Shown here piece by piece: positions 47,409-59,900 of a DNA stretch of 64,000 nt (positions are counted from its first letter, which is position 1; the number at the start of each line of letters is the position of its first letter). The notes below the pieces were generated by a model. It worked only from the letters and a program-made list of their open reading frames with translations. It ran no database searches and was not told where the DNA came from. Source of the stretch: Haematococcus lacustris (taxonomy: Eukaryota; Chlorophyta; Chlorophyceae; Chlamydomonadales; Haematococcaceae); the NCBI GenBank assembly GCA_030144725.1, contig JASKMD010000008.1, positions 20,162,029 to 20,226,028 on the forward strand. The letters run 5' to 3'. A program made the translations under genes and the position numbers.

Positions 47409-49045
47409 GGTCATGCGCACGTAGTAGCGCCGCACGCCCTTGTACATGGGTGATGGACTGCTGTGCTCCTCAGTAAAGCTCGGCACGTCCTTGAGCTGCT
47501 CCTGGCTGAGACAGCGGCGGCTGCGCCGGAGGGGCTGCCCAGTCTGCTGATGGGCCAGCTGCTAGTTTGGACATGTGGCTCCTCCTGGCACGCTTGATAG
47601 CCTTGGGCGTGATGCCCAGCTGCCTGGCCGTGGTCTTGATGTTATGCTGCTCAATGCCACTGCCCATTATCATGGCCAAGGCGGCATTGCATGGCTGCTG
47701 GTTTGTTGAGCGGTGCCCACCCGGGGCGGGCTTGATGCCGGCAAGCACAAGCCTGACCGACTCCACCATGATGCCCCCCAGCACCTGGTCAGGGGTGGGG
47801 GGACCAGGCCAGACCAGGCTGACCACGTACCTCATGCGGCGTGCTGCTGCAGCCTGTCCAGCAGCTTTGCACCCTCCTCCACTGGGTACTGCTGGAACTC
47901 AACCAATAGCGGCTGCAGCCTGCGCTGCCAGGCCTTGGGGGAAATGCTGAGGGGCTGCGGCTGCTGGGGGAGGGTGCTGAGGGGCTGTGGCTGCTGCTGC
48001 TGGAGCGAGCGCAAGTCCCACACCGGCAGTGGGGTGTTCCGTGCCCCTAAACCTGCTGCCCCTGCTCCTGCTGCCCTTGACCCCCCTATCCTTGCTCCTG
48101 CCCTTCTGCCTCTACTGCAGCTCTTAGCACAGGAGCCACTGCTGCCACAGCAACTGCTGCTGCCGCTGCTTGGTGCTCATCCAACCTGCACAACAGCAGC
48201 AACAGAGGACTATGAGGCTGGTGACAAGCATGACGGTAGTAGTAGTAGTACAATTGCTGGTGGATGGTGGGGCCAGCACTCACTTTGCAGGTTGGGAGGG
48301 CAGTTGCTTCTCCTGCTCATCGGCCACTCGCAGCGTGGCGAAGCTGTTGCTCGTCGTCAGCAACGCTGTGGGGGCTTCACTGTGCACTCGCTGAGCTGTG
48401 GCTCGTGTGGCAGAAGTCTGCGCGGCTGGCTGCCATGCGCTCTCTCTAGCGGGGGTATAATGCTCATACACTCCTCCCACAAAGGCCATCCAACAAGTGG
48501 CAGTAGGGGTGTTGTTAAAAACCTGGTGGCTCCACCACACCTCCGCACCCCCAGTGAGACGAGCAGCAGCGCAGGGGACTCACAGATCCACAGGCATGTG
48601 GCATGCGCTGAAGTACTCCGTCAATGACCGTCCCCAGGCCCTCACGACCAACCCAGTGGCTGTGCCCAGGGTGGTGGTGGCAGGCATGAAGGGCTGGATG
48701 GCGGTGGCCGGGTTGGGTTGGACTGAGCTTGCTGCGCTGGCCTTGGCTGAGGGGGAGGGGGCCCAATTGCCAGGGCAGCTCAGGGATGCGCACTGTCTGC
48801 TGTCCCGCTGCCTGCTGCTTCACCACCAACTCAGCAAGCTACTGCTTGTCAGCATTCTGCTGCTCCCTGTGCTTCAGGTCTGTTTGCAACTGGTGCAACT
48901 GCGCCTCAGCATCAACATCAACCTCAGCATCAGCCTCTGCCTGGGCCTTGGCCTCTGCCTCAGCAGCCCTGCGCTGTGCCATAACCTCACTCGCCTTCAG
49001 AGCATTGGCACACTTAGCCTTCACTCCCCTCTTCTTGTCAACCAT
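47409..49045 (-). pseudogene. decayed element-like gene, unidentified
   Basis: Minus-strand coding pieces in order. MVDKKRGVKAKCANALKASE starts at 49045 with an Ala/Glu/Gln coiled-coil-like stretch and one in-frame TAG after NADKQ, beyond which the frame continues (LAELVVKQQ...). A Gln/Pro-rich piece ends SISPKAWQRRLQPLLVEFQQ. A helix-turn-helix-like block reads KTTARQLGITPKAIKRARR. After a one-base frameshift near 47508 the end reads FTEEHSSPSPMYKGVRRYYV and stops near 47409. The HTH and the setting suggest a transposon-encoded DNA-binding protein, but I do not recognise the family. Confidence 0.5.
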
Positions 49046-49492
49046 GGCCTTCAGTGGCCTGCACACCGGCAAACACAGTTATCAGCTCTGTTTCTGCATA
49101 TTTTTGAATGATTCTTGCTGCTCGTGGTTGCTCGGGAGCCACAGGCATCAATGTATGAAGCATCTTGTGCGAGACTGCAATTCTGCAACTTGCACCTGGC
49201 CGGTCACGCCCCCAGCTTGGTTACGGGTCTCGATGCGTGCTGGAACGCATCACTAACGTTGCGTGCTTGCCTGATCCAGACCGACCTGATCCAGACCGTC
49301 CCTAAATGTGTCTGCGAGGCCCAAGAACACGTCGCATGCTGTGGGCCAGCCACCAGGCAAATCGTTGGGGCTGGCTGCACAGTCAGGCCACAAGCATCCC
49401 ATCGCACCAATCGGCGGCCTCATCCGTGCAGAAATGAGTAAGAAGTTATCTCTTGAGCCATGGCGGGGGTAACCTAAGTAGGGATCGTCCCA

Positions 49493-49514
49493 TCTACGTA
49501 GATCTACGTAGATC
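49493..49514. repeat. 22-bp perfect palindrome
   Basis: ATCTACGTAGATC repeated about its own centre gives a perfect 22-bp palindrome, followed by direct repeats of GGTCTAGCAGCATAGT (about 49522 and 49547). Lies just upstream of a Fanzor tail. The remainder of 49071-49577 shows no gene. Confidence 0.8.
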
Positions 49515-49577
49515 TAGATGCTGGTCTAGCAGCATAGTAGATGATGGTCTAGCAGCATAGTGGTGACCTAGCAAAGT

Positions 49578-49681
49578 TACCTAGCAAGCCCCAAGCAGGC
49601 CAGGCCAGGCCAGGTCAGGAATTGGTGTACGTGCCGGACAAGGCCCTGTTGCGCAAGTGGCGGTGCAAGTGGCGACGATAG
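49578..49681 (+). pseudogene. Fanzor C-terminal tail
   Basis: Only the last part remains: SKPQAGQARPGQELVYVPDK then ALLRKWRCKWRR and a TAG at 49679-49681. It matches the tail at 45945-46050. The downstream conserved block is displaced by the insertion at 49695-50489. Confidence 0.75.
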
Positions 49682-49694
49682 CCAGCTCCAGCAA

Positions 49695-50489
49695 TCAGGC
49701 GCTCCCAACATTCAAAAATTAGCAGTAAACCGACCCCTGGCAGTAGGACGGCTGTAACTCTGCACTCGCTGCGCCAAAATTAATGCTAGCTGGCTCAGAA
49801 TGTAGCCAACCCAGCCAGCTACCTTTCACCCATCCAGAATAATTATCCAGTCAGTAGGCCGTGCACAGCAAAGCATCAAAGTTAGTTATTCAAATCTGTG
49901 CCGGTTCGGGGCATGCAGTCATCGCTGCGACCACCCGCGTCGCTTAGGCTGCTCTACACGAGCATGCGCATCGGCAGAAGCAGTCGGATCGGAAAACGGT
50001 TGCGGGAATGTGGCACGAAGGCGGTTGGCAGCCTCTGTTGCGCATTTCACAACCTGAGTTGGCGCTGGGGGCCTGTCTAACTATGTCTCGTGGGTCACCG
50101 CTTGCGCTTGGCAGCTGTCTTGGGCAGCCCCAACCCAGCAGGTGTGGTACGCTTGCGTAGCGTGAAGCCAGGAGCCGGCGCTGCTGCACCTAGCTCGCTA
50201 CCTTGAGCCGGGGCAGCCTGCCCTTGGGTAGCGATTGCAGCTAGAGCCAGCTGATACATGTGCCGTAAATCAGGTGATGCAGTAGGCCCTTGAGGTGACT
50301 CAACAGGGGGTGCAAGCATCTGCCCCCCAAGGGCTGTGCCCCACGAGCTCCGGCCCTGCTGCTGGGGTGGCTGCTGTGGGGGGGCTGTTGGGGCGGGGGG
50401 GGTTGTGGAGGCGGCACACCTGCTGGCACAACTCGGCTGCACCCTGCTGCTGCTGTAGGCTGCTGCTGCTGCCACCCGCTTCTTTTTGG
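49695..50489. mobile_element. nested 795-bp insertion with 6-bp target duplication
   Basis: Compared with the sister copy at 46051-46064, this copy is interrupted after CAGCAA (49689-49694) and resumes at a second CAGCAA (50490-50495). The insert contains repeat C (49726-49865, shared with 43707-43834). On the minus strand it has an open frame, about 50475-50095, that is Pro/Gln-rich and ends in a basic PKTAAKRKR. No clear terminal inverted repeats or poly(A). Class unknown. Confidence 0.75.
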
Positions 50490-50494
50490 CAGCA

Positions 50495-50720
50495 AGTCAA
50501 ATCCAACGTAAGATAAGTCAACGCCTCACAAGGGGCATGTGAGCAAGAGCAGGGGATGTATGTGAGCAACAGCTAACTCAAGCTCCTGTAATAGCAGTCA
50601 TGGAGGCACACAAACCAGATGGGCGGAGCTGAAGTAGGCATCAGGCAAATTGACAGTAGCCCTTGCAGTAATGTGCCTGCAGCCTGTGGTCAATCAAGCC
50701 TATCGCTTTATGTTGGAGTA
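50495..50720 (+). ncRNA. candidate Fanzor omega/f RNA region, copy 4
   Basis: Near-identical to 46064-46275 and the fourth instance of the conserved 3' block. The hairpin reads GCCTCACAAGGGGC, pairing GCC with GGC again. It has been cut off from its Fanzor tail by the nested insertion. Confidence 0.45.
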
Positions 50721-51066
50721 GCTAAAGGGAAGTCCAGAAGTTGGCGGAGTAGACCATATATACACCACCGCCGAAACCCTCTCCGGGTTTTCATGCTTTC
50801 ACGGCTTTGGCTATATTACAAGGTCATTGGCGCTCTAGTAGCCAGCAGAGCCACGCAAGAATTGTCGATAGCAGCTGCTATTTAGGGTCAGGCATAGGGG
50901 CTACTGGCCAAGGCAGCATCCCGCTGCTACTCGCGACTCACGATTCGACCCACCATTCGTCCACCACGCGTTTACAACCTTGCATCACTTTAAGTTCAAA
51001 CCTCATCTGGGCGTGCTGGCGACCTTTGTATGCCCGCTCGAGTCAACCCAACCCAAAGAACAAGCA

Positions 51067-51760
51067 ATGGCGCAGTGGGTCGGCAAAGACGTCCTAATCC
51101 CTGCAAATGCGTGGGACCCTCCTGAGGACGGGCCTGTCTCCGGCTATATTCTTAAGGCAACAGCACCCACCAAGCGATACCCCGAGGGGCGACTAGAAAT
51201 TGTGACGACGACCCGGGCAAAGTGAGACACCAGGCACATGAACAACCAGAACAGTTGTAACAGGCTATTGACAACATGTTTTTGCTCCTGTAGGTTTTTG
51301 TTCCCCGCGCACACCTTCCCCTGCGATTGGGTGCTCGATAGCACCCACAACGCCCCTCAGCGTACTCCACGCAAATCAGGGTCGCGCACTACGACCACCA
51401 CCACTACTCCACAGCCCGGCCTGTCTGGAGCGAGCATCGGTGCAGCCACCCACGACGTGAATCCTCCCATCCAACAGCCGCCCTTTCATTCATCCCAGCA
51501 CGCCATGCCACAGGGTAGCAGCAGCCCTACCCAGCCTCCAGAAGTGAAGCCGGAGCCACACGAGCTAGTGAGCCCGGGCAGGGTCCTGCGCTCTCGCGCA
51601 GGGCCGCTGCTGGCCCCTCCACCCAGCCCTGGCCTCGGCACCCCAGATGCTAGCAGGGGTCTACACACTCGCACCACGCCAGTGGCCATTCGGCACGTGA
51701 CCTTTGAGGGTCAGGAGCGTGAGCCAGAGCAGCTGGGAGGTCTGGATGCGACCTGCAAGG
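51067..51760 (+). CDS. MAQWVGKD element gene, 5' part, unidentified
   Basis: Exon 1 51067-51221 (MAQWVGKDVLIPANAW, SGYILKATAPTKRYPEGRL) splices in phase to exon 2 from 51294 (FLFPAHTFPCDWVLDSTHN, then a Pro/Ser-rich region with KPEPHELVSPGRVLRSR). A donor-like AAG/GTGACG lies at about 51760. Beyond that no continuation is clear, so it may be 3'-truncated. The preceding roughly 570 bp is shared with the partial copy at 46051-46773. I do not recognise the family; repetition beside Fanzor ends argues for a transposon gene. Confidence 0.5.
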
Positions 51761-52299
51761 TGACGGAAGTTCCAAGGTGCGTGTCGGGCCATTGCACTCT
51801 CTCTGCCCAATACACAACAGTAGCCCCTGCATTGGCAGCCTCAGGTCACTAGGCTCAGCTACCAAGGTCATAACCAGGCTCCCTCGTGTGCATGGTACTC
51901 ACCAGTGATTTCATGCAAGCTGGTGCTGCTGCAAGTTTGACATCTGCGACACCCCTGGCTGACACCCCTGGTTGACTCTGTTTGACGGAGAGCCACAGAT
52001 AAGGCCCCTCAAGGCTCAGGCTTCAAGGCACTCGGCATCCATTAACACATACCCCGTCCGCCATGCACCACTGTGTGTACTCTGAGCATGCACCGTGAAG
52101 ATGGTTGCCGTGGCCTACCTGCTTAAAACACCGCTCTGCACACTGCTTGGTGTGTGTGCCACGGTCATCATCATCATCATTATCATCATCAACTGTCTCA
52201 TCGTCATAGTCATTCCGGCCGTGACGTGGCTAACACTTGTTGGAACACACATGTGTGTGTGATGTTAAGACGTGGTGCGTCTTCCTGATTGCCCTGCAG
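51761..52299. other. spacer before the DUF1295 gene
   Basis: Should contain the first exon(s) of the DUF1295 gene. One candidate is an ATG at about 52099 opening a hydrophobic stretch (MVAVAYLLKTPLCTLLG), but its splice phase does not fit the next exon, so I do not assign it. Confidence 0.4.
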
Positions 52300-52737
52300 G
52301 CTGTCCTCCACCGCTAACTTCCTCAATGCGCTGCTCCTCGTGGCAGTGGCGCTGCCCGGCATCTATGTTGGCTGGGCCGTGTGCCATGGCACCAGCAGCA
52401 CCGCCCCCCCTGCCCTGCCTGCCCCCCTGTGGCCAGGCGGCCAGCTGTGGCCTAATCTGGCACACCTGGCCAGCCTGCAGTGGTGGCAGGCGCTGGGCTT
52501 TCACCAACCCCTGCTGTTTGTCAACCTGCTGTTCTTCTTCAATGTGGATGTGCTGTTCTGGGTGGTGGCCCAGCTGCAAGGCACAACCTGGGTGAGTGCA
52601 GGGGAGCCGCATGGCCATGGGGTGCTGCACCTGCTGCCAGGCCCATGCAGCCATTAGGGCTGAGGCTCCCCTGTCAGTGCCCAGGAGGGAGGGGCAGGAA
52701 GATCATGCACATAGTCACTTGCAGTGCGAGGGTGGGA

Positions 52738-52809
<72 letters not shown>

Positions 52810-55800
52810 ACTGACTCCAGTACTGCATTGTTGCCATCACACCCAGCACACTGCCCGCTGGTTGAGCCTGACCTGACCTGTGCCACCTGTGTTGCAGCTG
52901 ATTGACCCGTACTGGACGCTGCTGCCGCCAGCCCTGCAGCTCCTCTACCAGTTCCACCCTCGAGCCCAGTGCAATGTGTGGAGGGGCATCATGGCTAGCA
53001 CCATACTGCGCACATGGGCATGCCGCCTCACCTACTCCTACTTCCGCAGGTGGGCAGCTTGCAAGTGGTCTCAAGGACACGCAACGCGGATGGCAGGAGT
53101 GACATAGAGTGACAGGGTGTGACCCAGTGTGACTAGGTAGTGTTTGAAACCAGGAAGCCCTCACACCCTGGACCAGTGCTGTCTGCAGCTGGCCTGGCCT
53201 GGGGTGTGTGGGGGTGTGTGACTCATCATCATTACATGGCATCAGCCTGCATGTGCCCCTGTCAAACACCACCGGCACTGCTGCAGCACCTCAGGTTCAC
53301 TCCACACCAGTGCAATACTGGCTTAATGCGGGCGCCGGGGCTTATCGGTGTGTGTGTGTGTGTGTAGGGAGGAGTGGCAGTTTGGTGCACGTGAAGACTG
53401 GCGCTACTCTGACCTGGCTCGTCAATTCACCCGTCACTGGTGGTGGCTCAGCTTCCTGGCCACCTACCTGGTCCAGCACGCCATGCTGGTGGGCATCACG
53501 CTGCCCCTGGCGGCTGTGTACAGCAGCAGCGCGGCCTGGGGCCCTTGGGACACCGCAGCCAGCATCGTGGCGCTGTGCGGTGGGTGCTGCGCGACCTGGC
53601 GGCAGCAGGCAGGCAGGCAGGCCGCTGTGGACTGCGCAGGCAGGCAAGGGTCGAGAGGGAACCCAAGGAAGCCATACTGTTGCGGGGTACTTCTTGCTGA
53701 GGCACTGGTGGCATTGGCTGTAATGCTGGCCAGGCCGTAGCGGGGCTGGGAGCCCCTAGCCTGGGTCTGGGTCTTGGTCCTGAGGCCAGCAGGAAGTGGC
53801 TGGGACTGTGGGCTGGGCAGTGGCTGGGCCCAAGCAGGCAGGGCCACTGTGGGTTGTGCAGGCAGGCAGGGAGGGCACTGTAGACTGGGCAGTGGCTGTG
53901 CAAGTAGGGAAGATCAAGGCGGCTGTGAGGCTGATGTGGGGTGCTCCGTGATGCTGCTGGCCAGGGAGGGTCCAGGAGGGCTTGGCCAGGACTGCAGGAA
54001 GGGTTTGAAGGGAGGGACCCAGAGGCCTGATGCTACTTGGTCCAAGGCCGTGGCTTCCTGACTTCTTCCTCCTTCTCGCCATAGCTGTTTGGTTGTGTGA
54101 GCATGCTCTAGCACCCTGCTTGTGGTGTCCCTTCCCTTCCCTTGGCCGCTGCAATCTGCTGCGTGTTGCTGCTGTGTGTCAGCGCACCCCCTCATGCCTC
54201 CCTGGTGCCTGCCTGCCTCACCCCTGGCTGCCCCACGCTTGGCTGCCTCACCCCTGGCACCTCTTGCTCCCTCACCCCTGGCACCTCTCGCTGCCTTACC
54301 CCTGGCACCTCTCGCTGCCTCACCCCTGGCACCTCTCGCTGCCTCACCCCTGGCACCTCTTGCTCCCTCACCCCTGGCACCTCTCGCTGCCTTACCCCTG
54401 GCACCTCTTGCTGCCTCACCCCTGGCACCTCTCGCTGCCTCACCCCTGGCACCTCTCGCTGCCTTACCCCTGGCACCTCTTGCTGCCTCACCCCTGGCAC
54501 CTCTTGCTGCCTCACCCCTGGCACCTCTTGCTCCCTCACCCCTGGCACCTCTCGCTGCCTTACCCCTGGCACCTCTCGCTGCCTCACCCCTGGCACCTCT
54601 CGCTGCCTCACCCCTGGCACCTCTTGCTCCCTCACCCCTGGCACCTCTCGCTGCCTTACCCCTGGCACCTCTTGCTGCCTCACCCCTGGCACCTCTTGCT
54701 GCCTCACCCCTGGCACCTCTTGCTGCCTTACCCCTGGCACCTCTCGCTGCCTCACCCCTGGCACCTCTCGCTGCCTTACCCCTGGCACCTCTTGCTGCCT
54801 CACCCCTGGCACCTCTTGCTGCCTCACCCCTGGCACCTCTCGCTGCCTTACCCCTGGCACCTCTTGCTCCCTCACCCCTGGCACCTCTCGCTGCCTCACT
54901 CTTGTCAGGCATGGTTACCAGCTGGGTGGCAGACAACCAGCTGCGTGACTTCATGCTGGGCAACAAGCTGCGCCTGCATGTGGGCCTGGAGCCGCTGCTG
55001 CTGCTGGACTCAGGGCTGTGGCGCTACAGCCGCCATCCAAACTACTTTGGCGAGCAGCTGTACTGGTGAGCCCTGGAGGCTGGAGGGCGCCAGGGGGGCC
55101 AGGGAGGCCTGTAGGGGAGGGGGCATGTTGGGGGGTGCAGGGGGTGAGCGGGCAGGGTGAGGGTTAGGGTTACGTTGGTTGGTTGGTAACCCTTGCCCTA
55201 GGCAGGGAGGACAATTATAACAATGACAATTGTTGGGTTACCTTAGCCCTATGCAGGGAGGGATAGGCTCATCAGTACCGTGCCTGTGTGTCATGTATGT
55301 GGCAGCCACTCCTGCTGCTGCTGCTGATGATGATCATGATGCCGCTGGTGGTGATGGTGCAGGTGGGGCATGTCCCTGTTTGCTGTGGGTTTGGGCCAGC
55401 CCTGGATGATGATGGGGACCTTGTTCAACAGCCTGTGCATGGTGAGCGGCAGACCCTGTCCAGCTCAGCCCTGGCGTGTACCCCTACACCTAGCCCTAGC
55501 CCCACCAGTGGCATGCACCAGGGTGCATGTGGCAGCACCCCACAGGCCCCACAAGGTCAGCAGGGCCCTCCCTCGCTGCAAGCGTTTGTCGTGCACATGC
55601 ATCTTTCCCGCCCACCACTTCCATTCCCTTTGCACATGCACAAATGCACTTATGCATGCCCTCCTCTTGGAGCAGTGTGCTCATGCTGGTCTTGCCAGCT
55701 GCATGGACAACCTGCAAAGTGCAGCACTATGCTGCATGCCACATAATGCTGGATGGTGTACCAACAAGTAGTTTGCATGTGTTTGGGTGTGTGACAGATT

Positions 55801-55938
55801 CCCGTGACGCAAATGACGGAGGCAAGGATGCTCCAACGACCTGAGCGTGCGCAACTGTTCAAGGAGTACCAGGCGAGCACTAGCTGCTGGCTGCCGTGGC
55901 TGCCAAGAAGGCGAGGAGCAGGCATGAAGATGGAATGA
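52300..55938 (+). CDS. DUF1295 / steroid 5-alpha-reductase-like membrane protein (5' end unresolved)
   Basis: Polytopic membrane protein of the plant DUF1295 group, related at the C-terminus to steroid reductases and isoprenylcysteine methyltransferases; substrate unknown. Exons 52300-52591, 52898-53049, 53368-53579, 54909-55065, 55363-55441 and 55798-55938 join in phase (about 344 residues). The first listed exon begins with the last base of a split codon, so an upstream exon is missing from my model. Blocks: [73 protein letters not shown] and YQASTSCWLPWLP, the last three forming the conserved cofactor-binding C-terminus. Intron 3 carries a large 24-bp minisatellite and intron 1 a CTG run. 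Confidence 0.85.
52741..52808. repeat. (CTG)23 run in a DUF1295 intron
   Basis: About 23 perfect CTG units between the exons ending 52591 and starting 52898. Confidence 0.95.
54228..54903. repeat. 24-bp minisatellite in a DUF1295 intron
   Basis: About 28 units of CTGCCTCACCCCTGGCACCT plus CTCG, with recurring single-base variants (CTTACC, CTTGC, CTCCC). The unit is a multiple of three without stops, so several frames stay open across it on both strands; none is coding. It ends five bases before the 54909 acceptor, so it supplies the acceptor's polypyrimidine tract. Confidence 0.95.
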
Positions 55939-56972
55939 GGCTATTGCTGCATGGAAGCAAGGGCAGACATGGCACTCCTGCATGGCCCATGCTGCCTTTA
56001 ACTGAGCTCTTGCATGGTCTATGCCAATCCTGACTTCTTGACTATCTAGACGGCGCCACTAGCCTTGGACTGGCCGGGTGGGAGGTGAGGGGCCTGACGG
56101 TGTGCCAGCTTACCATGCAGAATGAGTCATGCAAGCGCATCATGGGCACGACCACACACAAACCCCTCATATTGCTTGACATCGCTGAATGCGTCGAGGT
56201 GATGCACGCAGTGACAGTGGACCAGGACGAATGTTGTTGCTTGTTGTCACGAACTGACTGGTGAGGGTGAAGAGCGTTGTGTTGTTTGGACTTGCACCAC
56301 ATGACATGCACTGCCATGCATGCGCGCATAACCATGGCCACAATCCCATCATGTAACAATATAAATGGTTGGCATAGCCTGGCTTGTCCAGGCTGCTGGC
56401 CCCCTAGAATACTCCAGTCTATGATAGTGATGATGCAATCGACGAAACTATATGATGCCATCGACTCAACAATGTGTGTCGTCGTCTTGGCTCATAGGGT
56501 TGCTTGACCTAGCCCTAGTCAGGGGCCCTATATCCCAAACTCTACACCATCCTTCACTACTGAAGCCAGGCTGCCGAACTGTTTCTTTCACTGCTACCTA
56601 CCCCATGATCATCGTCAGGTCCAGCACTTCATGCGCTGCTATGATGATGATGACATGCTATGGCTGGCATGGCTCCGACCGCTCGGTTACTTGATGGCTT
56701 TCACCGCTTGTTTCGTTAAGCTGACCGTCAGCCGTGCAAGCCTACATGACGCAGCATCCCGGCACCCGACGTCATTGTCACTGGCTGCTTCGACGCTTGT
56801 TATATGCTGATGCCTGCGAGAGCGGCAGCTGAGTGGCGGTGGTACCGCTAAGAAGGCCGCAGATGTTCGCCGAAAAGAATGTGGCGGGTGCGCCATTCGA
56901 GGCAAAAACAGATGTCTGCATTTTAACCGCGGACTGTTCGCCAGAAGGTGGCGCGTGCGAGGCGGCCCAACA
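55939..56972. other. intergenic, convergent gene ends
   Basis: Between the stops of the DUF1295 gene (+) and the unidentified minus-strand gene. No coding sequence or RNA gene recognised. Confidence 0.5.
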
Positions 56973-59900
56973 CTAGTCTAGGTCGTCGATGATGCTTGGA
57001 CCTTCACCCGCTTCGGCGTTCGCCGCCGGGACTCCGTGCTGCTGCACCGCCAGGCTGAGCGCCGCCAGCTGTAACTGAGCTAGGTGCGCCATGGAGTAGC
57101 CCGCGAGGTGCGGACCCGGACCCATCGCCACGCCGTCGTCCTCCTCCTGCTCGCCCTCCGGCGTGCGGTAGAAGGTCATGAACACGAGACCCTCCTGGCC
57201 GACAGAAAAGACAAGTAGAAGGACACGCTTCGTCCGGCAGGTGTCTGGCAGTACGGGCGGTACAGGCAGCAGTACCACCTGGCGCCCTCTATCTTCCCTC
57301 CCCTTCCTCCCCGCCTCCTCCCCGCCTCCTCCCCGCCTCCTACTCCCCTCACCTCGTCCTCTACCGACCCGGCATCAGTACGGATGATCTCCACAGACCA
57401 ACCCACTGCCGCCCCTTGCTTGACCCACATCGCCAGGTGCAAGCCATGTACTCGCATGGAACGCAGGACGAAATTGAATTGCGGCAGCCCAGCTTGGGCA
57501 CCTGGTTGGGGTGGCGGCAGGGGAGGGCCCTCCTCGTCCTCACCCCGCCCTTCTCCCAAAGACAAGCACACGGTGAACTGCTCAAGACTTGTGGCGGTCA
57601 GCTGCCTGCATGCAGCACAGCAGCAGGGGGAGCAAGGAGAACACTTGGGTAAGGGCAGAGGGAGAGGTGATCAGAAGGTCAGGGGCAGCTGCGCGCTAGG
57701 CCCTGCACAGGGGCCTGTCAAAGTGGGCAGGAGCAGGGACAACAGGAGGGTGGCCGTGAAGCAGCAGTGCAGCAGCGGCGGTGGCGGCAGCAAGCAGCAG
57801 CAAAGCAGCAGGGGGGCAGCAGCAGCAGGGCAGCAGGGCAGCAGGGCAGCAGCACTGGGGGGCCCGACAGGGGTCTGCTGGCAGTGAGGCACCTAGCCTT
57901 GGGGCTGAGTGCCCGGCCCCCTCACATACTCACCTGAACAAGGCAGGGATGGAGGGCACGTCCGCATGCACCTCCACTCCTCCTGGGCTCCTGAGGGGCA
58001 GCAGCAGGGGCAGGGGGCCAGCTGGGCAGCAGCGAGTGAACAGGACGACGGGCATCAGAGGGCTGAGCACGACCCATAGCCAGAGTCGAGGCATGTTGTC
58101 GGATGAGAACAGGGGCACTGCAGGGGCTGTGAGTCAGGTGCATCCTCGCCAGAGGCACGGCCTAGGCCCTGGAGCCCCAGCGGGCTGCCTGAGGCCCTGC
58201 ACCTTCACTGTAAGTTACAGTGCTCGAAACATGGAGTGCCACCTGGCCTCACCCCTCTCACTTTCCCTACCTTTCCTTCCTTTCCTCTCCCACCCCTCCC
58301 CTCCTCTTCGCTTCCTCCCCTCCTCCCCTCCTCCCCTCCTCCCTCCCACCCAAACCATGAGCAGGCCACAAGGTCCATGCCAGGGGGCCGCACCTGATGT
58401 GCAGGTCACGGGCCACCCGGGCCCAGGCCAGCAGGTCCACCTTGCTGAGGGGCAGATGCGGCTCGCTCACGCTCTTGTCCGTGCCGATATGCACCGTCAT
58501 GCCCACAATGTGGCCTGCACACCCCGGCAAGGCCACGCCCAGCACCCGCCACTGCGGGTCACACCCAGCCCCAGGTGTGACCAGCCTGCCCACCCCGGCA
58601 GCCCTGCCAGACCCTCCTGTACCTGCCACTGGGTGCAGTGAGGCACAAGAGGATGAACAGGACATACAGGATGTGGAGGAGGCCAAGGCCGTTGCAGCTT
58701 GAAGAGGCCCCCCCCTCCCCCTCCCCCTCCCCCTCCCCCTCCCCCTCCCCCTCCCCCTCCCCCTCCCCCTCCCCCTCCCCCTCCCCCTCCCCCTGCCCCT
58801 GCCCCTGCCCCTGCCCCTGCCCCTGCCCCTGCCCCTGCCCCTGCCCCTGCCCCTGCCCCTGCCCCTGCCCCTGCCCCTGCCCCTGCCCCTGCCCCTGCCC
58901 CTGCCCCTGCCCCTGCCCCTGCCCCTGCCCCTGCCCCTGCCCCTGCCCCTGCCCCTGCCCCTGCCCCTGCCCCTGCCCCTGCCCCTGCCCCTGCCCCTCC
59001 CCCGCCTCACTCACACCTGTCACCCTATAACACCCCAAGTCACCCTGAGTCACACCTGTCACTCTGAGCCCCCTTCTCTCACACCTGGCGCCATCAGCTC
59101 ATCCACCCCCCGCCTGCCCAGCGGGCTGCTCCTGCTCTCCGGCACATCCACCACCTTGAGCACGAAGCCTGGCCGGACGCCCGGCAGCTGCGTCAGGTCC
59201 AGGGCGTGGTACCCGCTGAGGCGCAGGCTCCACAGCTCAGTGAGGTTGGACACGCAGCTGGCGCTGAACACTTGGGCAGGGTGGCCGGCAAGGAAGGTGG
59301 CCTTGACCACGCTGACGGGGAGGAAGGGGGACTGCCAGCCGGGCCGGGGGGCGGGGAGGGAGCCGGTGCCGGGCGCTGAGCTGTGGCCAGGGGCGGCAGG
59401 GGGTGGGGGGTCCTGGGCTGAGCCAAGTGGCTCATTCTGGTGAGAGGGGGTGGGAAGGGATGAAGGGGGAAGGGAGGGGGAGGGGAAGAGGGGGGTGGAG
59501 GGGCAGGGCCCGGGGGGGGTCTGTGGGGGTCCGCCAGCCCCTGCCGGCCTTCCCCCCCTGGCCCCTACCCCTACCCCTACCCCTGCAGCCGTCCTCCCTC
59601 TCCTCCCCCCTCTCCCCGGCCCTTTTCTCTCCCCATGCTCCTGTGTGACCTCCCCCTGGCAGGGTGTGACCCTCACGTCCTCAAGTGTAACCATGGAGAT
59701 CTTGGTGAGGGCGAGGTAGGGTGCCAGCATGGCTTTCAGCTGTGCTGCACTGCACTGGGGGGGCAGCAGCAGGAAGTTGACCTTGTGCAGGTGCGGGCCA
59801 GAAGCTGCCTGGAAGCTGGGGGCGGACAGCAGCAGGTGCTGTTCCGCGGCCGCAGCCAGCAGTGGGCAGCCTCCTCCCTTCGCAGTGCTCTGACCACCAA

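Noticed and set aside
54228..54903. CRISPR-like array or long repetitive protein
   Set aside because: The 24-bp units are directly abutting with no unique spacers, and frames are open only because the unit is a multiple of three without stops. It lies between two in-phase exons.
58267..59010. Long Arg/Gly or Pro-rich ORFs across the CCCCTG array
   Set aside because: Pure translation of a hexanucleotide repeat in several frames, with no non-repetitive conserved sequence.
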